Shown: positions 17,765 through 27,280, counted from the first letter of the stretch. The stretch: 64,000 bases of DNA from an uncultured Pelagibacteraceae bacterium (GCA_902544525.1 CACCCN010000002.1:81416-145415), one strand, 5' to 3'. Made by a program: numbers and translations. Notes: generated from the letters alone by a model not told the origin.

Positions 17765-18079
17765 TTATTTTAAAGCATCCATAACTGAAGAAAGCTTCAT
17801 AGCTACTGACATATCGCCATCAACTTTAAGCTGTCCTTGCATAAACGCGCTAGTTCCATCTAATTCACCAGAAGACATTTTTTCAAATGTTTCTACGGAC
17901 ATTGTAAGTGTACAATCAGCTTCCTGATCTTCTCCGCTCACTGTGTTAGGGTTTGATTTTCCGTCAAGAAAAATACATCCGGCACCTTCAAAATCAAATT
18001 TTACAGTTGCTCCGAGACCAGTGTCTTTTCCCGCAATCCCTGCTTCGAATTGTGCTAGTATACTTGCTACATCAGCCAT
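17765..18079 (-). CDS. SCP2 sterol-binding domain protein
   Basis: A stand-alone SCP2-type lipid-binding domain of 104 residues. The pattern KFDFEGAGCIFLDG, EADCTLTMSVETFEKMSSGELDGTSAFMQGQLKVDGDMSVAMKL is diagnostic for the family. It is likely a small soluble lipid or fatty-acid carrier; the bacterial function is poorly defined. Codon use is closer to an average composition than that of its very AT-rich neighbours, hinting at good expression. It ends at the shared terminator. Confidence 0.92.
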   Translation of the reverse strand: MADVASILAQFEAGIAGKDTGLGATVKFDFEGAGCIFLDGKSNPNTVSGEDQEADCTLTMSVETFEKMSSGELDGTSAFMQGQLKVDGDMSVAMKLSSVMDALK

Positions 18080-18192
18080 TATTTTTTCTCCATAAGTTAA
18101 TTAACAGAGCGTAATAAAACATTTTATCTAATAGATGACAATACATTTATTTGGGTATATTTTTTGAAAAAAGCTATTAATACAGTAAGTTA

Positions 18193-18828
18193 ATGAATAA
18201 TATAAATTATAAGCCCCCAAGATTTTGGGAACGAGGCAAAAAATATCTTATAGAAAAAGATAAAAGATTAGGTAATTTAATTAAATCTTACCCAAAAGAT
18301 TTTTTATTTACTAAATCTGATCCATTTTTAACTTTAGCAAGATCAATAGTTGGGCAACAAATATCTGTAAAAGCTGCACAATCTGTTTGGGATAGGCTTG
18401 AAATTAAGGTAAAAAAAATTGCCCCCTATAATATAAAAAAAATACACTCAAACTCCCTTAAGTCAGTTGGGTTATCTCGTCAAAAAATCAAATATTTAAA
18501 AAATCTCTCTGATGCATTTATTGAAAATAAAGTCAAAATAAAACTGTGGAGTAAAATGAATGATGAAGAAATAATTCAAGACTTAATACAAATTAAAGGT
18601 ATTGGTAGATGGACAGCAGAAATGTTTTTAATTTTTAATTTATGTAGAGCCGATATCTTTCCTTTAGATGATATAGGAATGATTAAAGGATTGTGTAAAA
18701 TTTATAATTTGGACTACCCACTTAATAAAAATGAAGTTTTAAAAATAGGAAATAAATGGAAGCCCTATAGATCTATAGCTACATGGTACCTATGGCGTTC
18801 ACTTGATCCAATACCTGTGGAATATTAA
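18193..18828 (+). CDS. DNA-3-methyladenine glycosylase (AlkA-type, HhH-GPD)
   Basis: Base-excision repair glycosylase removing alkylated purines. The 211 residues include the HhH-GPD domain: LARSIVGQQISVKAAQSVWDRL, the helix-hairpin-helix LIQIKGIGRWTAEMFLIF and the catalytic aspartate in FPLDDIGMIKG. No Fe-S cysteine cluster is present, unlike EndoIII/MutY, which supports the AlkA branch. The adjacent trhO ATG lies one base after its stop, so the two are coupled. Confidence 0.92.
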   Translation: MNNINYKPPRFWERGKKYLIEKDKRLGNLIKSYPKDFLFTKSDPFLTLARSIVGQQISVKAAQSVWDRLEIKVKKIAPYNIKKIHSNSLKSVGLSRQKIKYLKNLSDAFIENKVKIKLWSKMNDEEIIQDLIQIKGIGRWTAEMFLIFNLCRADIFPLDDIGMIKGLCKIYNLDYPLNKNEVLKIGNKWKPYRSIATWYLWRSLDPIPVEY

Positions 18829-18829
18829 T

Positions 18830-19762
18830 ATGCTGAAAGAAAAAATATATATTTATACTTTTTACAGATTCAAAGATTTAAAAAATATTAAGCGCATAAA
18901 GAATCAGCTAGATAAGTTTACTAAGGATAAATTAGTATTAGGGACCATTTTAATAGCGAGCGAAGGAATTAATGGAACAATATCAGGAACTAAAAAAAAT
19001 TTAGACTTAATAATTAGAGAATTAAAAAAATTATTAAAGATAAAAAAACTTTCACTTAAGATATCTAGCAATCAGTTTATACCTTTCTATCGTCTTAAAA
19101 TTCGATTAAAAAAAGAAATTGTAACTATAGGAAATAAATCTATTAAGCCAGAGAAAATATCGGGGAAGCATATATCACCAAAGGATTGGGATAAAATTAT
19201 TTTTAATAAAGACTATATAATAATTGATACGAGAAATGAATATGAAATTAAAATTGGCACATTTCAAAATGCTTATAACCCAAAGACTAAATCTTTTAGA
19301 GATTTTCCTGATTATGTTGCAAATTCTAGAATAGATAAAAATCAAGCAATAGCAATGTTTTGCACAGGAGGAATTAGGTGTGAAAAAGCTTCATCCTATT
19401 TGATTAAAAAAGGATATAAAGATGTATCTCAATTAGATGGGGGAATACTTAATTACTTGGAGTATAAAAGAAATAAAAAGAAAAGCACCTGGATTGGCGA
19501 ATGCTTTGTTTTTGACAATAGAGTTTCAGTTGACAAGTATCTTAATAAAGGCACACATTATCAATGTTACGGGTGCAGACATCCAATTACAAAAGTAGAT
19601 ATGAAGCTCAAATCGTATGTAAAGGGAGTTTCTTGTAAATACTGTATAAAAAATAAAAGTGATAAAAAAATAAATTCGTCACTTGTAAGACAAAAACAAA
19701 TTGATAATGCTGAAAAGAAACAAATTAAACATTCATTTAAAAAAGTTTATTCAGTAAAATAA
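18830..19762 (+). CDS. trhO: tRNA uridine(34) hydroxylase TrhO (rhodanese-like)
   Basis: TrhO (YceA) makes 5-hydroxyuridine at tRNA position 34 using O2. The ORF track starts at a TTG inside the glycosylase gene; I prefer the ATG at 18830, which gives MLKEKIYIYTFYRFKDL, a typical family start, 310 residues. Domains are an N-terminal acylphosphatase-like part (ASEGINGTISGT), a rhodanese domain with active-site Cys in MFCTGGIRCEKASSYL, and a C-terminal cysteine-rich tail (CYGCRHPI ... CKYC). All are normal for the family. Confidence 0.94.
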   Translation: MLKEKIYIYTFYRFKDLKNIKRIKNQLDKFTKDKLVLGTILIASEGINGTISGTKKNLDLIIRELKKLLKIKKLSLKISSNQFIPFYRLKIRLKKEIVTIGNKSIKPEKISGKHISPKDWDKIIFNKDYIIIDTRNEYEIKIGTFQNAYNPKTKSFRDFPDYVANSRIDKNQAIAMFCTGGIRCEKASSYLIKKGYKDVSQLDGGILNYLEYKRNKKKSTWIGECFVFDNRVSVDKYLNKGTHYQCYGCRHPITKVDMKLKSYVKGVSCKYCIKNKSDKKINSSLVRQKQIDNAEKKQIKHSFKKVYSVK

Positions 19763-19766
19763 ATAT

Positions 19767-20267
19767 TTATATATTTTCAACTCTTTTAATAAATTCAAGT
19801 AAGTTTCCACTATTAAATAAATGCCCTCTAATTCCATAATTAATCGCACATTCAATATCACTATCTTTGTCTCCAATTAAAAAGCTATCCTTTTTTTCAA
19901 TTGGCCATCTAGACTCAGCAATTTCAAGCATGCCTGATTGGGGTTTTCGTAAATGAGCACAATCTTTAAATTTGTCGGGAAACATCGGATGATATGGCGA
20001 TATAAAAAATTCATCTATGTAAGCATTAATTTTTTTTAGTTCTTTTCTAATGAATTCATGAAGGATTAAAACATCTTTTTCTGAGTAAAGACCTCTAGCT
20101 ATACCAGATTGATTAGATACTACAAAAACATGATAATTGTTCTCATTCAAGAATTTAATACCCTCTTGGGATCCTTCAATCCATTCAAAATCACTAATTT
20201 TATATAAGTATTTTTTTTCTTTATTAATCACACCGTCTCTATCAAGAAATGCTGCTGGCTTTAGCAT
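19767..20267 (-). CDS. gmhB: D-glycero-D-manno-heptose 1,7-bisphosphate phosphatase (GmhB)
   Basis: HAD phosphatase of the ADP-heptose pathway for LPS inner core. The 166 residues carry the HAD motifs FLDRDGVINKE, VSNQSGIARG and LRKPQSGMLEIA with IGDKDSDIECA. The zinc-binding loop seen in E. coli GmhB (three Cys and one His) is largely replaced here (ISPYHPMFPDKFKDCAHLRKP), retaining only one cysteine. It overlaps gmhA by 7 bases, which supports the assignment through context. The specific anomer used is not readable from sequence. Confidence 0.92.
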   Translation of the reverse strand: MLKPAAFLDRDGVINKEKKYLYKISDFEWIEGSQEGIKFLNENNYHVFVVSNQSGIARGLYSEKDVLILHEFIRKELKKINAYIDEFFISPYHPMFPDKFKDCAHLRKPQSGMLEIAESRWPIEKKDSFLIGDKDSDIECAINYGIRGHLFNSGNLLEFIKRVENI

Positions 20268-20824
20268 AATTCTTTTTCAAGTATTTCACATATAATTTGA
20301 CCAATAGCTATATGCATTTCTTGAATTCTATCTGGTCGAGAGGCTGGAACACTGATTGTCACATCACATAATTCTCTAAAACCACTTTCATCATTGCCAG
20401 TAAGCCCCAGTGTATTAATGTTTAATTGTTTCGCTACTTTTAACGCATTAATTACATTTTTACTTTTACTACTTGTTGAGATAGCATATAGAACATCTCC
20501 ATTATTTCCAACAGACTCTACTTGTCTTGAAAAAATATCATCGAATGAAAAATCATTACTAACTGCAGTTATTATAGATGTGTCTGTTGTTAAGGCAATT
20601 GAAGCAATTGGTTTTCTATTTTTTCTATATCTTCCAACTAACTCTGCTGAAAGATGTTGTGCATCAGCTGCTGAACCACCATTTCCACAAAACATTATCT
20701 TTCCACCATTCTTTAAACTTTTAATAATTAATTTTGAAGCTTCTTCAATTTGCGGAACAGATTTTCTAGCAAGATTGTTAAAATTTTCTGAGATCTCAGT
20801 AAGTGTTTTATTGATAGATTTCAT
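20261..20824 (-). CDS. gmhA: Sedoheptulose 7-phosphate isomerase
   Basis: GmhA starts ADP-heptose synthesis by isomerising sedoheptulose 7-phosphate to D-glycero-D-manno-heptose 7-phosphate. The 187 residues form a SIS domain with FCGNGGSAADAQHLSAELVGRY, ISTSSKSKNVINALK, and the C-terminal catalytic His region QEMHIAIGQIICE. It is encoded in a minus-strand run with hldA, hldC and gmhB. Length is usual. Confidence 0.96.
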   Translation of the reverse strand: MKSINKTLTEISENFNNLARKSVPQIEEASKLIIKSLKNGGKIMFCGNGGSAADAQHLSAELVGRYRKNRKPIASIALTTDTSIITAVSNDFSFDDIFSRQVESVGNNGDVLYAISTSSKSKNVINALKVAKQLNINTLGLTGNDESGFRELCDVTISVPASRPDRIQEMHIAIGQIICEILEKELC

Positions 20825-20847
20825 AATTAATAATAATATATATTAGA

Positions 20848-21327
20848 CTAAATACTAGAACTGTTGATAATATTTGAAGTACTTATACCATTTATCATTT
20901 CAATAAATTCAACCTTACCCCCACTTTTTATCACGCTTTCTGAACCGACTACTTTTTTATATTTATAGTCAGCCCCTTTAAATAAAATATTCGGCTTTAA
21001 TCCATCTATAATTCTTATTGGCGTTTCTTCATTAAAAATAATTAAGGCATCAACATCATTAATTGCTGCTAACTTTTTCAATCTAACTTTCGCATTATCG
21101 ATTGGTCTATCATTTCCTTTTAATAATTTAACTGATATATCAGAATTTACTGCGACAATTAAATAATCACATCTTTTTTTTGACTCTCTCAAAGAATATA
21201 AATGTCCTTTATGCAGCAAATCAAAACATCCATTAGTAAATCCAATAATTGCATTTTCCTTTTTTTTTAATAGATTTGTTTTATAAATTAAATCGTCTAA
21301 TAAATACTCTTTATATTTATATTTCAT
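20848..21327 (-). CDS. hldC: Heptose 1-phosphate adenylyltransferase (HldC / HldE C-terminal domain)
   Basis: Nucleotidyltransferase that makes ADP-D-glycero-D-manno-heptose. The 159 residues correspond to the C-terminal half of bifunctional HldE: GFTNGCFDLLHKGHLYSLRESKKRCDYLIVAVNSD with the HxGH motif, then the substrate segment FKGADYKYKKVVGSE. It is a separate gene 2 bases after the kinase gene, so the E. coli-type fusion is split here. Stand-alone HldC exists in other species. Confidence 0.94.
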   Translation of the reverse strand: MKYKYKEYLLDDLIYKTNLLKKKENAIIGFTNGCFDLLHKGHLYSLRESKKRCDYLIVAVNSDISVKLLKGNDRPIDNAKVRLKKLAAINDVDALIIFNEETPIRIIDGLKPNILFKGADYKYKKVVGSESVIKSGGKVEFIEMINGISTSNIINSSSI

Positions 21328-21329
21328 AA

Positions 21330-22307
21330 TTAACCTATTAAGTCAGCAAAATTTAGACTTGCAGTACCACTAAACCCTATAACTTTTCCAGCTGCATAAT
21401 TAGATATTTCGATACTTTCATTATACGAGAATTTCAAAGCTAACATTATTCCAATCAAGGCAACTACTGTGTCCCCTGCGCCTGTAACATCAATAACTTT
21501 TTTCGGATTTGACTTAAATTTTGTTATACTCCCTCTATTAATCAATAACATGCCTTTTTCTGATCTAGTAATTAATAGGTTACTTATATTATATTTTTTT
21601 ACAATATATCTCCCTGACTTAATTAATCTCTTTTCGTTTAATGACTTAATGTTTGTTGCATCCATCATTTCTTTTTGATTCGGTGTAAGAATATCAACAT
21701 TACTAAAAATACTTAAATCAGTTTTTTTTGGATCTGCTATGATTTTTTTATGATATTTTTTTGAAATCTTAATTATTAAACTAATTAATTTTTTATCTAA
21801 TAATCCCTTATTATAATCAGATAAGATTATTAAATCATTTTTTTTAATTGTATTAATTAGTTTCTTTAATACAATCTTTTTGTACACATCTTTTAATTTA
21901 AAATTTTTACTTTCATCATCAACTCTTAGTAAATGATTACTATCTTCCACGTATCTTGTTTTTCTTGGTGTTTTAAAATTAGGAACTGGTATATTTATAT
22001 TATTAATATTTTTTTCCTTGTTTAATAATTTTTTAATTATTTTAGAGGAATGATCATTACCTGATAAATATATGAGACTAGTTTTTACACCAAGATTTGC
22101 CATATTTCTCACAACGTTTCCTGCACCACCTATTTCATACTTTTCATTTTTCATTGCTAGTATTTTGACAGGTGCTTCTGGTGACATTCTTTCTACATTA
22201 CCAACTATATAGTGATCTAAAATTATATCTCCAATACAAATAATCTTTAATTTTGAAATATTTTTTTTATTTTTTTTTAAAAGACTGATTAATTTTTTAT
22301 TAAGCAT
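21330..22307 (-). CDS. hldA: D-glycero-beta-D-manno-heptose-7-phosphate kinase (HldA)
   Basis: PfkB-family kinase for the second step of ADP-heptose synthesis. The 325 residues show IGDIILDHYIVGNVERMSPEAPV, GGAGNVVRNMANLG and the catalytic PfkB motif VIDVTGAGDTVVALIG. It corresponds to the N-terminal half of HldE. It overlaps the SET-domain gene upstream by 8 bases. HldD, the final epimerase, is not in this window. Confidence 0.95.
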   Translation of the reverse strand: MLNKKLISLLKKNKKNISKLKIICIGDIILDHYIVGNVERMSPEAPVKILAMKNEKYEIGGAGNVVRNMANLGVKTSLIYLSGNDHSSKIIKKLLNKEKNINNINIPVPNFKTPRKTRYVEDSNHLLRVDDESKNFKLKDVYKKIVLKKLINTIKKNDLIILSDYNKGLLDKKLISLIIKISKKYHKKIIADPKKTDLSIFSNVDILTPNQKEMMDATNIKSLNEKRLIKSGRYIVKKYNISNLLITRSEKGMLLINRGSITKFKSNPKKVIDVTGAGDTVVALIGIMLALKFSYNESIEISNYAAGKVIGFSGTASLNFADLIG

Positions 22308-22788
22308 TTTTTTTCTTGCGTTTTAAATATTTTTTATACTTCGGCCAATCATCTTGTGATATTATATAACCAATACATTTTTTTGATCCACATCTACAAA
22401 CATGGTCTTTAAAATCTTCTGGATCAAAAGGATATCCATAATCATAAGATAGTTCCTCACCTTTTTTTATATTTTTAATTGAACTTATCCAAATTTCATT
22501 TTTTACAATATCAACTTCACAGTTAGGATTACACGAATGATTGATATATCTTGCATTGTTATAGGCAAAGGAACCATCGATATCATACTTATTATTGAGT
22601 TCAAAGATATATACGGAACCTTCATTTTTTTTATTTAAATATTTCTTAATTCTAACTGCAGACCTTCTATCCCCTTCTTTTTTTGTTATTTTTTCTCCAA
22701 CATATTGTATTATTTGTGAATTTTTTTTAATATCACAATCAGCTATAATACCAGTACCATGTATTTTTGATTTCTTTTCTTTCCACAT
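22300..22788 (-). CDS. SET-domain protein with post-SET motif
   Basis: Probable S-adenosylmethionine-dependent protein lysine methyltransferase of 162 residues. The SET core is visible: KSKIHGTGIIADCDIKKNSQIIQYVGE, the pseudoknot YINHSCNPNCEVD, KKGEELSYDYGYPF. A post-SET zinc motif follows (HVCRCGSKKCIGYI, Cys-rich). This layout is eukaryote-like, though short bacterial SET proteins of this kind are known. It is placed at the head of the heptose operon and overlaps hldA, which argues for co-transcription; the substrate is unknown. Confidence 0.9.
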   Translation of the reverse strand: MWKEKKSKIHGTGIIADCDIKKNSQIIQYVGEKITKKEGDRRSAVRIKKYLNKKNEGSVYIFELNNKYDIDGSFAYNNARYINHSCNPNCEVDIVKNEIWISSIKNIKKGEELSYDYGYPFDPEDFKDHVCRCGSKKCIGYIISQDDWPKYKKYLKRKKKNA

Positions 22789-22835
22789 ATTTTTTTAACT
22801 GTTATTTATTTTCTTTTTATACTATTTTATAAAGA

Positions 22836-24077
22836 TTAATTATTTTTTTTTGCATAAATTGAATTAAGTAAAAAACCTATAGGTAAATAATAAATAATAT
22901 TAATCCAATTATTAAAGAAGTTTTGAGTTGGTATAATTGGCCATAATGATATAAATATACATATCATTAAATATATTTGAAAATCAGTCAATTTAGCCTT
23001 ACGTCTACTTATTTTGTAATTTAGATGACATAAAAATAAATAGACTAAATATATAAATGGTATGATTATAAACAATATTCCAATAACTCCAGTTTCCGAT
23101 AACAATTGTAGATATGAATTATGCGGATGAGTTGAACAAAAAAGATTACTACTCTTATCAACGTAGTTATCACATAAAACTCTAAATTGTTTTGGCCCTG
23201 CACCAAAAATTTTATTGTCTTTAAAGATGTTAATTGCTGCAATTGCTAAAGACTCATGATCAGAAGAAAAATACGTCAGATTATTTGAATAAAATAATTG
23301 GGTAGCAGTATTACCAATATTTCTTTGTTTAATAGTGCTATTAGTTGATGCAAGAAAGCTAATGACTATAATTGAAATTACTATTGTAATTATTCTTAAT
23401 AGCTTAAATTTTGATGTAATCAACAGTATCATTATAGTAGACAAAAATAATAAGGCTAAAGCGGTTCTTTCTCCTGTTAAAAAAGTAAGGCAATCAATTA
23501 ATATTAGTAATATAAATATTAAAACCATATATTTTTTTTCTTTAGAGAAATTATAAATAATGAGTGCAAATAAAAATGGAAATAGTCTTGATAAATAGCC
23601 CCCTAAAATCATTTTATCATTAAATGCCAATGTCAATCTATTTATAGAATTACTTCCGAACCCAAAAATACTATTGCCAACAAAATACTGATAATAGCCA
23701 TCAATAATTGCAGCAATAAAAATAATTAAAAATGATATTGTAAATTTTTTAATAAGATAATTATCGTTCTCCAAAAGATACCATATTGCTATAGAAAATA
23801 CACCAAACCTGAAATAAAATAATGACGATTCAAGAGAAAAGGCAACATTTGATGAAATCAGTGATGAAAATATAAAATAAAAATAAAAACTAATAAAAAA
23901 TATAAAAAATTTATTATAATAATAATTCCAATATTTTTTTTGAAAAGAAATTAATAAAAATAATAAGGATATTATAGATAGAAATAGATCTGGAACAAAT
24001 GGGCCTGTCAACAATGCTAGTGGTAATAGGCATAAAAGTATACCCATTAATTTTATTGATAATTTTTCTGAAATCAA
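22836..24077 (-). CDS. O-antigen ligase family membrane protein (WaaL-like)
   Basis: Polytopic membrane protein of 413 residues with about 10-12 hydrophobic helices. The family signature sits in the large periplasmic loop: DHESLAIAAINIFKDNKIFGAGPKQF, then STHPHNSYLQLLSETGVIGILF. The H-x-H-N motif is typical of Wzy_C/WaaL enzymes, which attach polysaccharide to lipid A-core. Its location next to the heptose (core) genes makes ligase more likely than polymerase, whereas the two other Wzy_C-like proteins in the locus look like polymerases. This assignment is by context. Confidence 0.85.
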   Translation of the reverse strand: MISEKLSIKLMGILLCLLPLALLTGPFVPDLFLSIISLLFLLISFQKKYWNYYYNKFFIFFISFYFYFIFSSLISSNVAFSLESSLFYFRFGVFSIAIWYLLENDNYLIKKFTISFLIIFIAAIIDGYYQYFVGNSIFGFGSNSINRLTLAFNDKMILGGYLSRLFPFLFALIIYNFSKEKKYMVLIFILLILIDCLTFLTGERTALALLFLSTIMILLITSKFKLLRIITIVISIIVISFLASTNSTIKQRNIGNTATQLFYSNNLTYFSSDHESLAIAAINIFKDNKIFGAGPKQFRVLCDNYVDKSSNLFCSTHPHNSYLQLLSETGVIGILFIIIPFIYLVYLFLCHLNYKISRRKAKLTDFQIYLMICIFISLWPIIPTQNFFNNWINIIYYLPIGFLLNSIYAKKNN

Positions 24078-24200
24078 TTTATAATTTATTGTTAGATTAT
24101 TTTCTATAATACAAAAAATATACTATATGCTATAAAAAGTCTATGAAAGATGATCTTAAAAAAGCCATAGAAAATTGGAAAACAAATAACAATAATTATA

Positions 24201-25373
24201 ATGACTAAAAATATAACTATTGTCGGACTGGGTTATGTAGGCTTCTCATTATCATTATTAGTTTCTCAAAATTTTAATGTTATTGGATTGGATATTGACA
24301 AAGAAAAAGTAGCTAATGTAAATAAAAAAATCTCACCTATCGTTGATAGTGATGCAGTGAATTTTTTGACAAATAAAAATTTAAAATTAGAAGCAACAAT
24401 AGACTCAAATTATGCATTTAGTAATGCTGATTTTATAGTTATTGCCGTACCTACTGATTATTCACCTAAAACAAAAGAATTCGATACAAATATTGTAAAA
24501 TCTGTAATTAAACAAATACTAACCGTTAATCGAAATGTAACAATAATTATTAAATCAACAATCCCAATTGGTTTCACTGAAAAGATTAGAAAACAAACTA
24601 ATTATAGTGATATCATATTTTCTCCTGAATTTTTAAGAGAAGGTAAGTCTTTATATGACTATCAATATCCATCTAGAATTATCATAGGAGAAAATACCTC
24701 AACTGCAAAAGAGTTTGGTACAATACTAAAAAACCTTACAGTTAAAAAAGATGTACCATTAATATTTATGAAATCAAAAGAAGCTGAGGCTGTAAAATTA
24801 TTTTCAAATACTTATCTTGCCATGAGAGTTGCTTTTTTTAATGAGTTAGATACATTTTCAGAAATTAGTGATCTCAACACTTCAAATATAATTAAGGGAA
24901 TATCTTTAGATGATAGAATAGGCAATTACTATAATAATCCTTCTTTCGGCTATGGTGGATACTGCTTACCAAAAGATACTCGCCAGTTATTAAGCAATTA
25001 TAAAAATATTCCAAATAAAATAATTAAATCAGTTATAGAATCAAATGATACTCGTAAGAAATTCATAGTAGAATCAATTATAAAGAAGAATCCAGGTACT
25101 GTAGGAATTTATAGACTCACTATGAAAGAAGGGTCAGATAATTTCAAAGAGAGTGCAATTTTAGAAATAGCAAATATCTTAATAAAAAAAAATTTAAAAG
25201 TAATAATTTTTGAACCATATATTAATGAAAATACTTACAATAATTTTAAATGCTATAGCGATCTTAAAAAATTTATAAATCATAGTGATTTAATAATTGC
25301 CAATAGACTTAATAAAGACTTAAAAGAGGTTAAACACAAAGTTTATTCAAGAGATATATTTAGAAAAGACTAG
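24201..25373 (+). CDS. ugd: UDP-glucose 6-dehydrogenase family (nucleotide-sugar dehydrogenase)
   Basis: NAD-dependent oxidation of UDP-glucose to UDP-glucuronate, or of a related sugar. The 390 residues match the short Ugd form. Motifs are IVGLGYVGFSLSLLVS (Rossmann), STIPIGFTEKIR, SPEFLREGKSLYDYQYPSRIIIG and the active-site cysteine in FGYGGYCLPKDTRQL. It is the only plus-strand gene in the region between 20 and 55 kb and is separated from the ligase gene by a 123-base divergent intergenic region. Its end overlaps the PglF-like gene by 4 bases, tail to tail. Substrate is inferred. Confidence 0.92.
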   Translation: MTKNITIVGLGYVGFSLSLLVSQNFNVIGLDIDKEKVANVNKKISPIVDSDAVNFLTNKNLKLEATIDSNYAFSNADFIVIAVPTDYSPKTKEFDTNIVKSVIKQILTVNRNVTIIIKSTIPIGFTEKIRKQTNYSDIIFSPEFLREGKSLYDYQYPSRIIIGENTSTAKEFGTILKNLTVKKDVPLIFMKSKEAEAVKLFSNTYLAMRVAFFNELDTFSEISDLNTSNIIKGISLDDRIGNYYNNPSFGYGGYCLPKDTRQLLSNYKNIPNKIIKSVIESNDTRKKFIVESIIKKNPGTVGIYRLTMKEGSDNFKESAILEIANILIKKNLKVIIFEPYINENTYNNFKCYSDLKKFINHSDLIIANRLNKDLKEVKHKVYSRDIFRKD

Positions 25374-27268
25374 CTTTTCTGCTTAAACCCAATAACATAC
25401 CTTTCAAGTAAACTTATTGTTCTCTCTAAATCAAAATCTGAAATGCTTTTTTCAAGTAAATTTGAAAAACTTTCCAACTCACTAAGCTTTATAAATTCTT
25501 CATTAGCATAGAATATATTCTTATGTTTGCTAGAAGTAGACTGCTCATTAATTAATAACTCTTCATAGAGCTTTTCTCCAGGTCTTAGTCCAGTAATTTT
25601 AATTTGAATTTCTCCATTTGGGTTTTTATCGCTTAAAAGTGAAAGACCACTAAGACGAACCATTTTTTCTGCAATATCAATTATTTTAATTGGCTGACCC
25701 ATGTCCAATAAAAATACTTCTCCACCTTTAGCAATTTTATATGATTGTAATATTAGCTGAACCGCCTCGAATATAGTCATGAAATATCTAGTAACTTCAG
25801 GATGAGTCACTGTAAGAGCCTCTCTATTTTTGATTTGTTCATTAAATTTATTAATTACTGAACCTGAAGAAGCCAATACATTACCAAATCTAACAATTGA
25901 AAATATTGTTTTTTTATTATTGTTTGAAGCGTTATCTGCGAAAGCTTGAACTGCCATTTCTGATAGTCGTTTAGTTGCACCCATAATATTGGTCGGTCGT
26001 ACTGCTTTATCGCTTGAAATCAAAACAAAATTTTCAATATCAAATTCACTAGCTAATTTAATAATATTTAAGGTGCCAAAATAGTTATTCCTAATGGACT
26101 CAAACACATTTGTTTCGACTAAATTAACATGCTTATAAGCAGCTGCATGAAAAATTATATCAGGTAATTTTCTATTGAAAATATACCTTAGACCTGAATA
26201 ATTATTTATGGATATTAATTCAGGGGTAATCTTAATTGATGAAAGATTTTTGTATATATTGCATATTTTTTCTAAGTCATCTTTAACTCGATATAAATTA
26301 TATTCACTATGATCAACTAAAATAATTTCTGATGGATTTTGAAAAATTAGTTGCCTACATAGTTCGCTTCCAATTGAGCCACCAGCACCACTAATTAAGA
26401 CTTGTTTATTTTTAGTTAAATCTTTTATGGCATGGTAATCTTTATTTATTTCTCTATCTAATAAATCGTCAATATTTAAATTTCTAATATCATCGATTGA
26501 TACCATGCTATTCATCAAATCTTTAATATCTGGCAAAATTTTAATTTCAATATTATAAATTTCTAATTTTTTTACTAACATTTTTCTCTTACTTATATTT
26601 AAAGAGGGAATTGCAATAATTATATTTTTAACATTCAGTACTTTAATCGCTTTTGAAATTTCACTTTCAGAAATTATTTTTACCCCTGAAATAAGTTTTT
26701 TTTGTTTACGTTCATCGTCATCAATAAATGCTACAACTCTATACATATTATTTTTTTGGATTAGTTCATACAATTGAGACCCTGCAATCCCTGCTCCATA
26801 AATCATTAGATTAGGTATTATATCTTTTGTAGTTTTTAAATTACGTGAAGAAAAAATTAATCGACTTAAACAAGTAAAAAAGCAGAATATTATAGGCTGA
26901 ATGATTGCTATTGATCTTGGTATTGAATTACTAAATAATATATGATTGTAATTAAGACGTAATATTTTATAGATTGAAAAAATTAATAATAATAACAAGC
27001 TATAAATGATAGTTGCCACTACTATTCTTCTTATTGTATAAAGATTTGTATATTTAATAATACTATCATAGATACCAAAATAAAAATAAATCGGAATAAA
27101 TAATATCAAACAAATAAGATATGTGTTTACAGTATCAAACGAAGGAGTATGATAACTTTCAAGCCTTAATGAGTAAGCTAAGTAAGTTGCAAATAAAGAA
27201 ATGATAATATCAAATAAAAGTATTGATGTAAAAACCACACTCAAATAATGACTTATTTTTTTTATCAT
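25370..27268 (-). CDS. FlaA1/PglF/CapD-type nucleoside-diphosphate sugar 4,6-dehydratase (membrane-bound)
   Basis: Membrane-anchored SDR dehydratase, family typically converting UDP-GlcNAc to UDP-4-keto-6-deoxy-GlcNAc. The 632 residues have about four N-terminal helices, then a CoA-binding-like domain (NLMIYGAGIAGSQL), then the SDR catalytic domain. This last contains ISGAGGSIGSELCRQ and SSDKAVRPTNIMGATKRLSEM, in which a Met replaces the usual catalytic Tyr, as in the PglF class. This enzyme is the obvious dehydratase in the window and may also serve other modules. Confidence 0.93.
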   Translation of the reverse strand: MIKKISHYLSVVFTSILLFDIIISLFATYLAYSLRLESYHTPSFDTVNTYLICLILFIPIYFYFGIYDSIIKYTNLYTIRRIVVATIIYSLLLLLIFSIYKILRLNYNHILFSNSIPRSIAIIQPIIFCFFTCLSRLIFSSRNLKTTKDIIPNLMIYGAGIAGSQLYELIQKNNMYRVVAFIDDDERKQKKLISGVKIISESEISKAIKVLNVKNIIIAIPSLNISKRKMLVKKLEIYNIEIKILPDIKDLMNSMVSIDDIRNLNIDDLLDREINKDYHAIKDLTKNKQVLISGAGGSIGSELCRQLIFQNPSEIILVDHSEYNLYRVKDDLEKICNIYKNLSSIKITPELISINNYSGLRYIFNRKLPDIIFHAAAYKHVNLVETNVFESIRNNYFGTLNIIKLASEFDIENFVLISSDKAVRPTNIMGATKRLSEMAVQAFADNASNNNKKTIFSIVRFGNVLASSGSVINKFNEQIKNREALTVTHPEVTRYFMTIFEAVQLILQSYKIAKGGEVFLLDMGQPIKIIDIAEKMVRLSGLSLLSDKNPNGEIQIKITGLRPGEKLYEELLINEQSTSSKHKNIFYANEEFIKLSELESFSNLLEKSISDFDLERTISLLERYVIGFKQKS

Positions 27269-27280
27269 AAAAATAATTAC

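Noticed and set aside
24143-24208. A 21-codon plus-strand ORF (MKDDLKKAIENW...) overlapping the ugd start
   Set aside because: Too short, no Shine-Dalgarno, and low-complexity Asn-rich end; not enough to call a gene or leader peptide.
19763-25400. Evidence of mobile-element borders around the polysaccharide locus
   Set aside because: No transposase, integrase, inverted repeats or tRNA-associated direct repeats were seen at the left border; the right border is outside the window.
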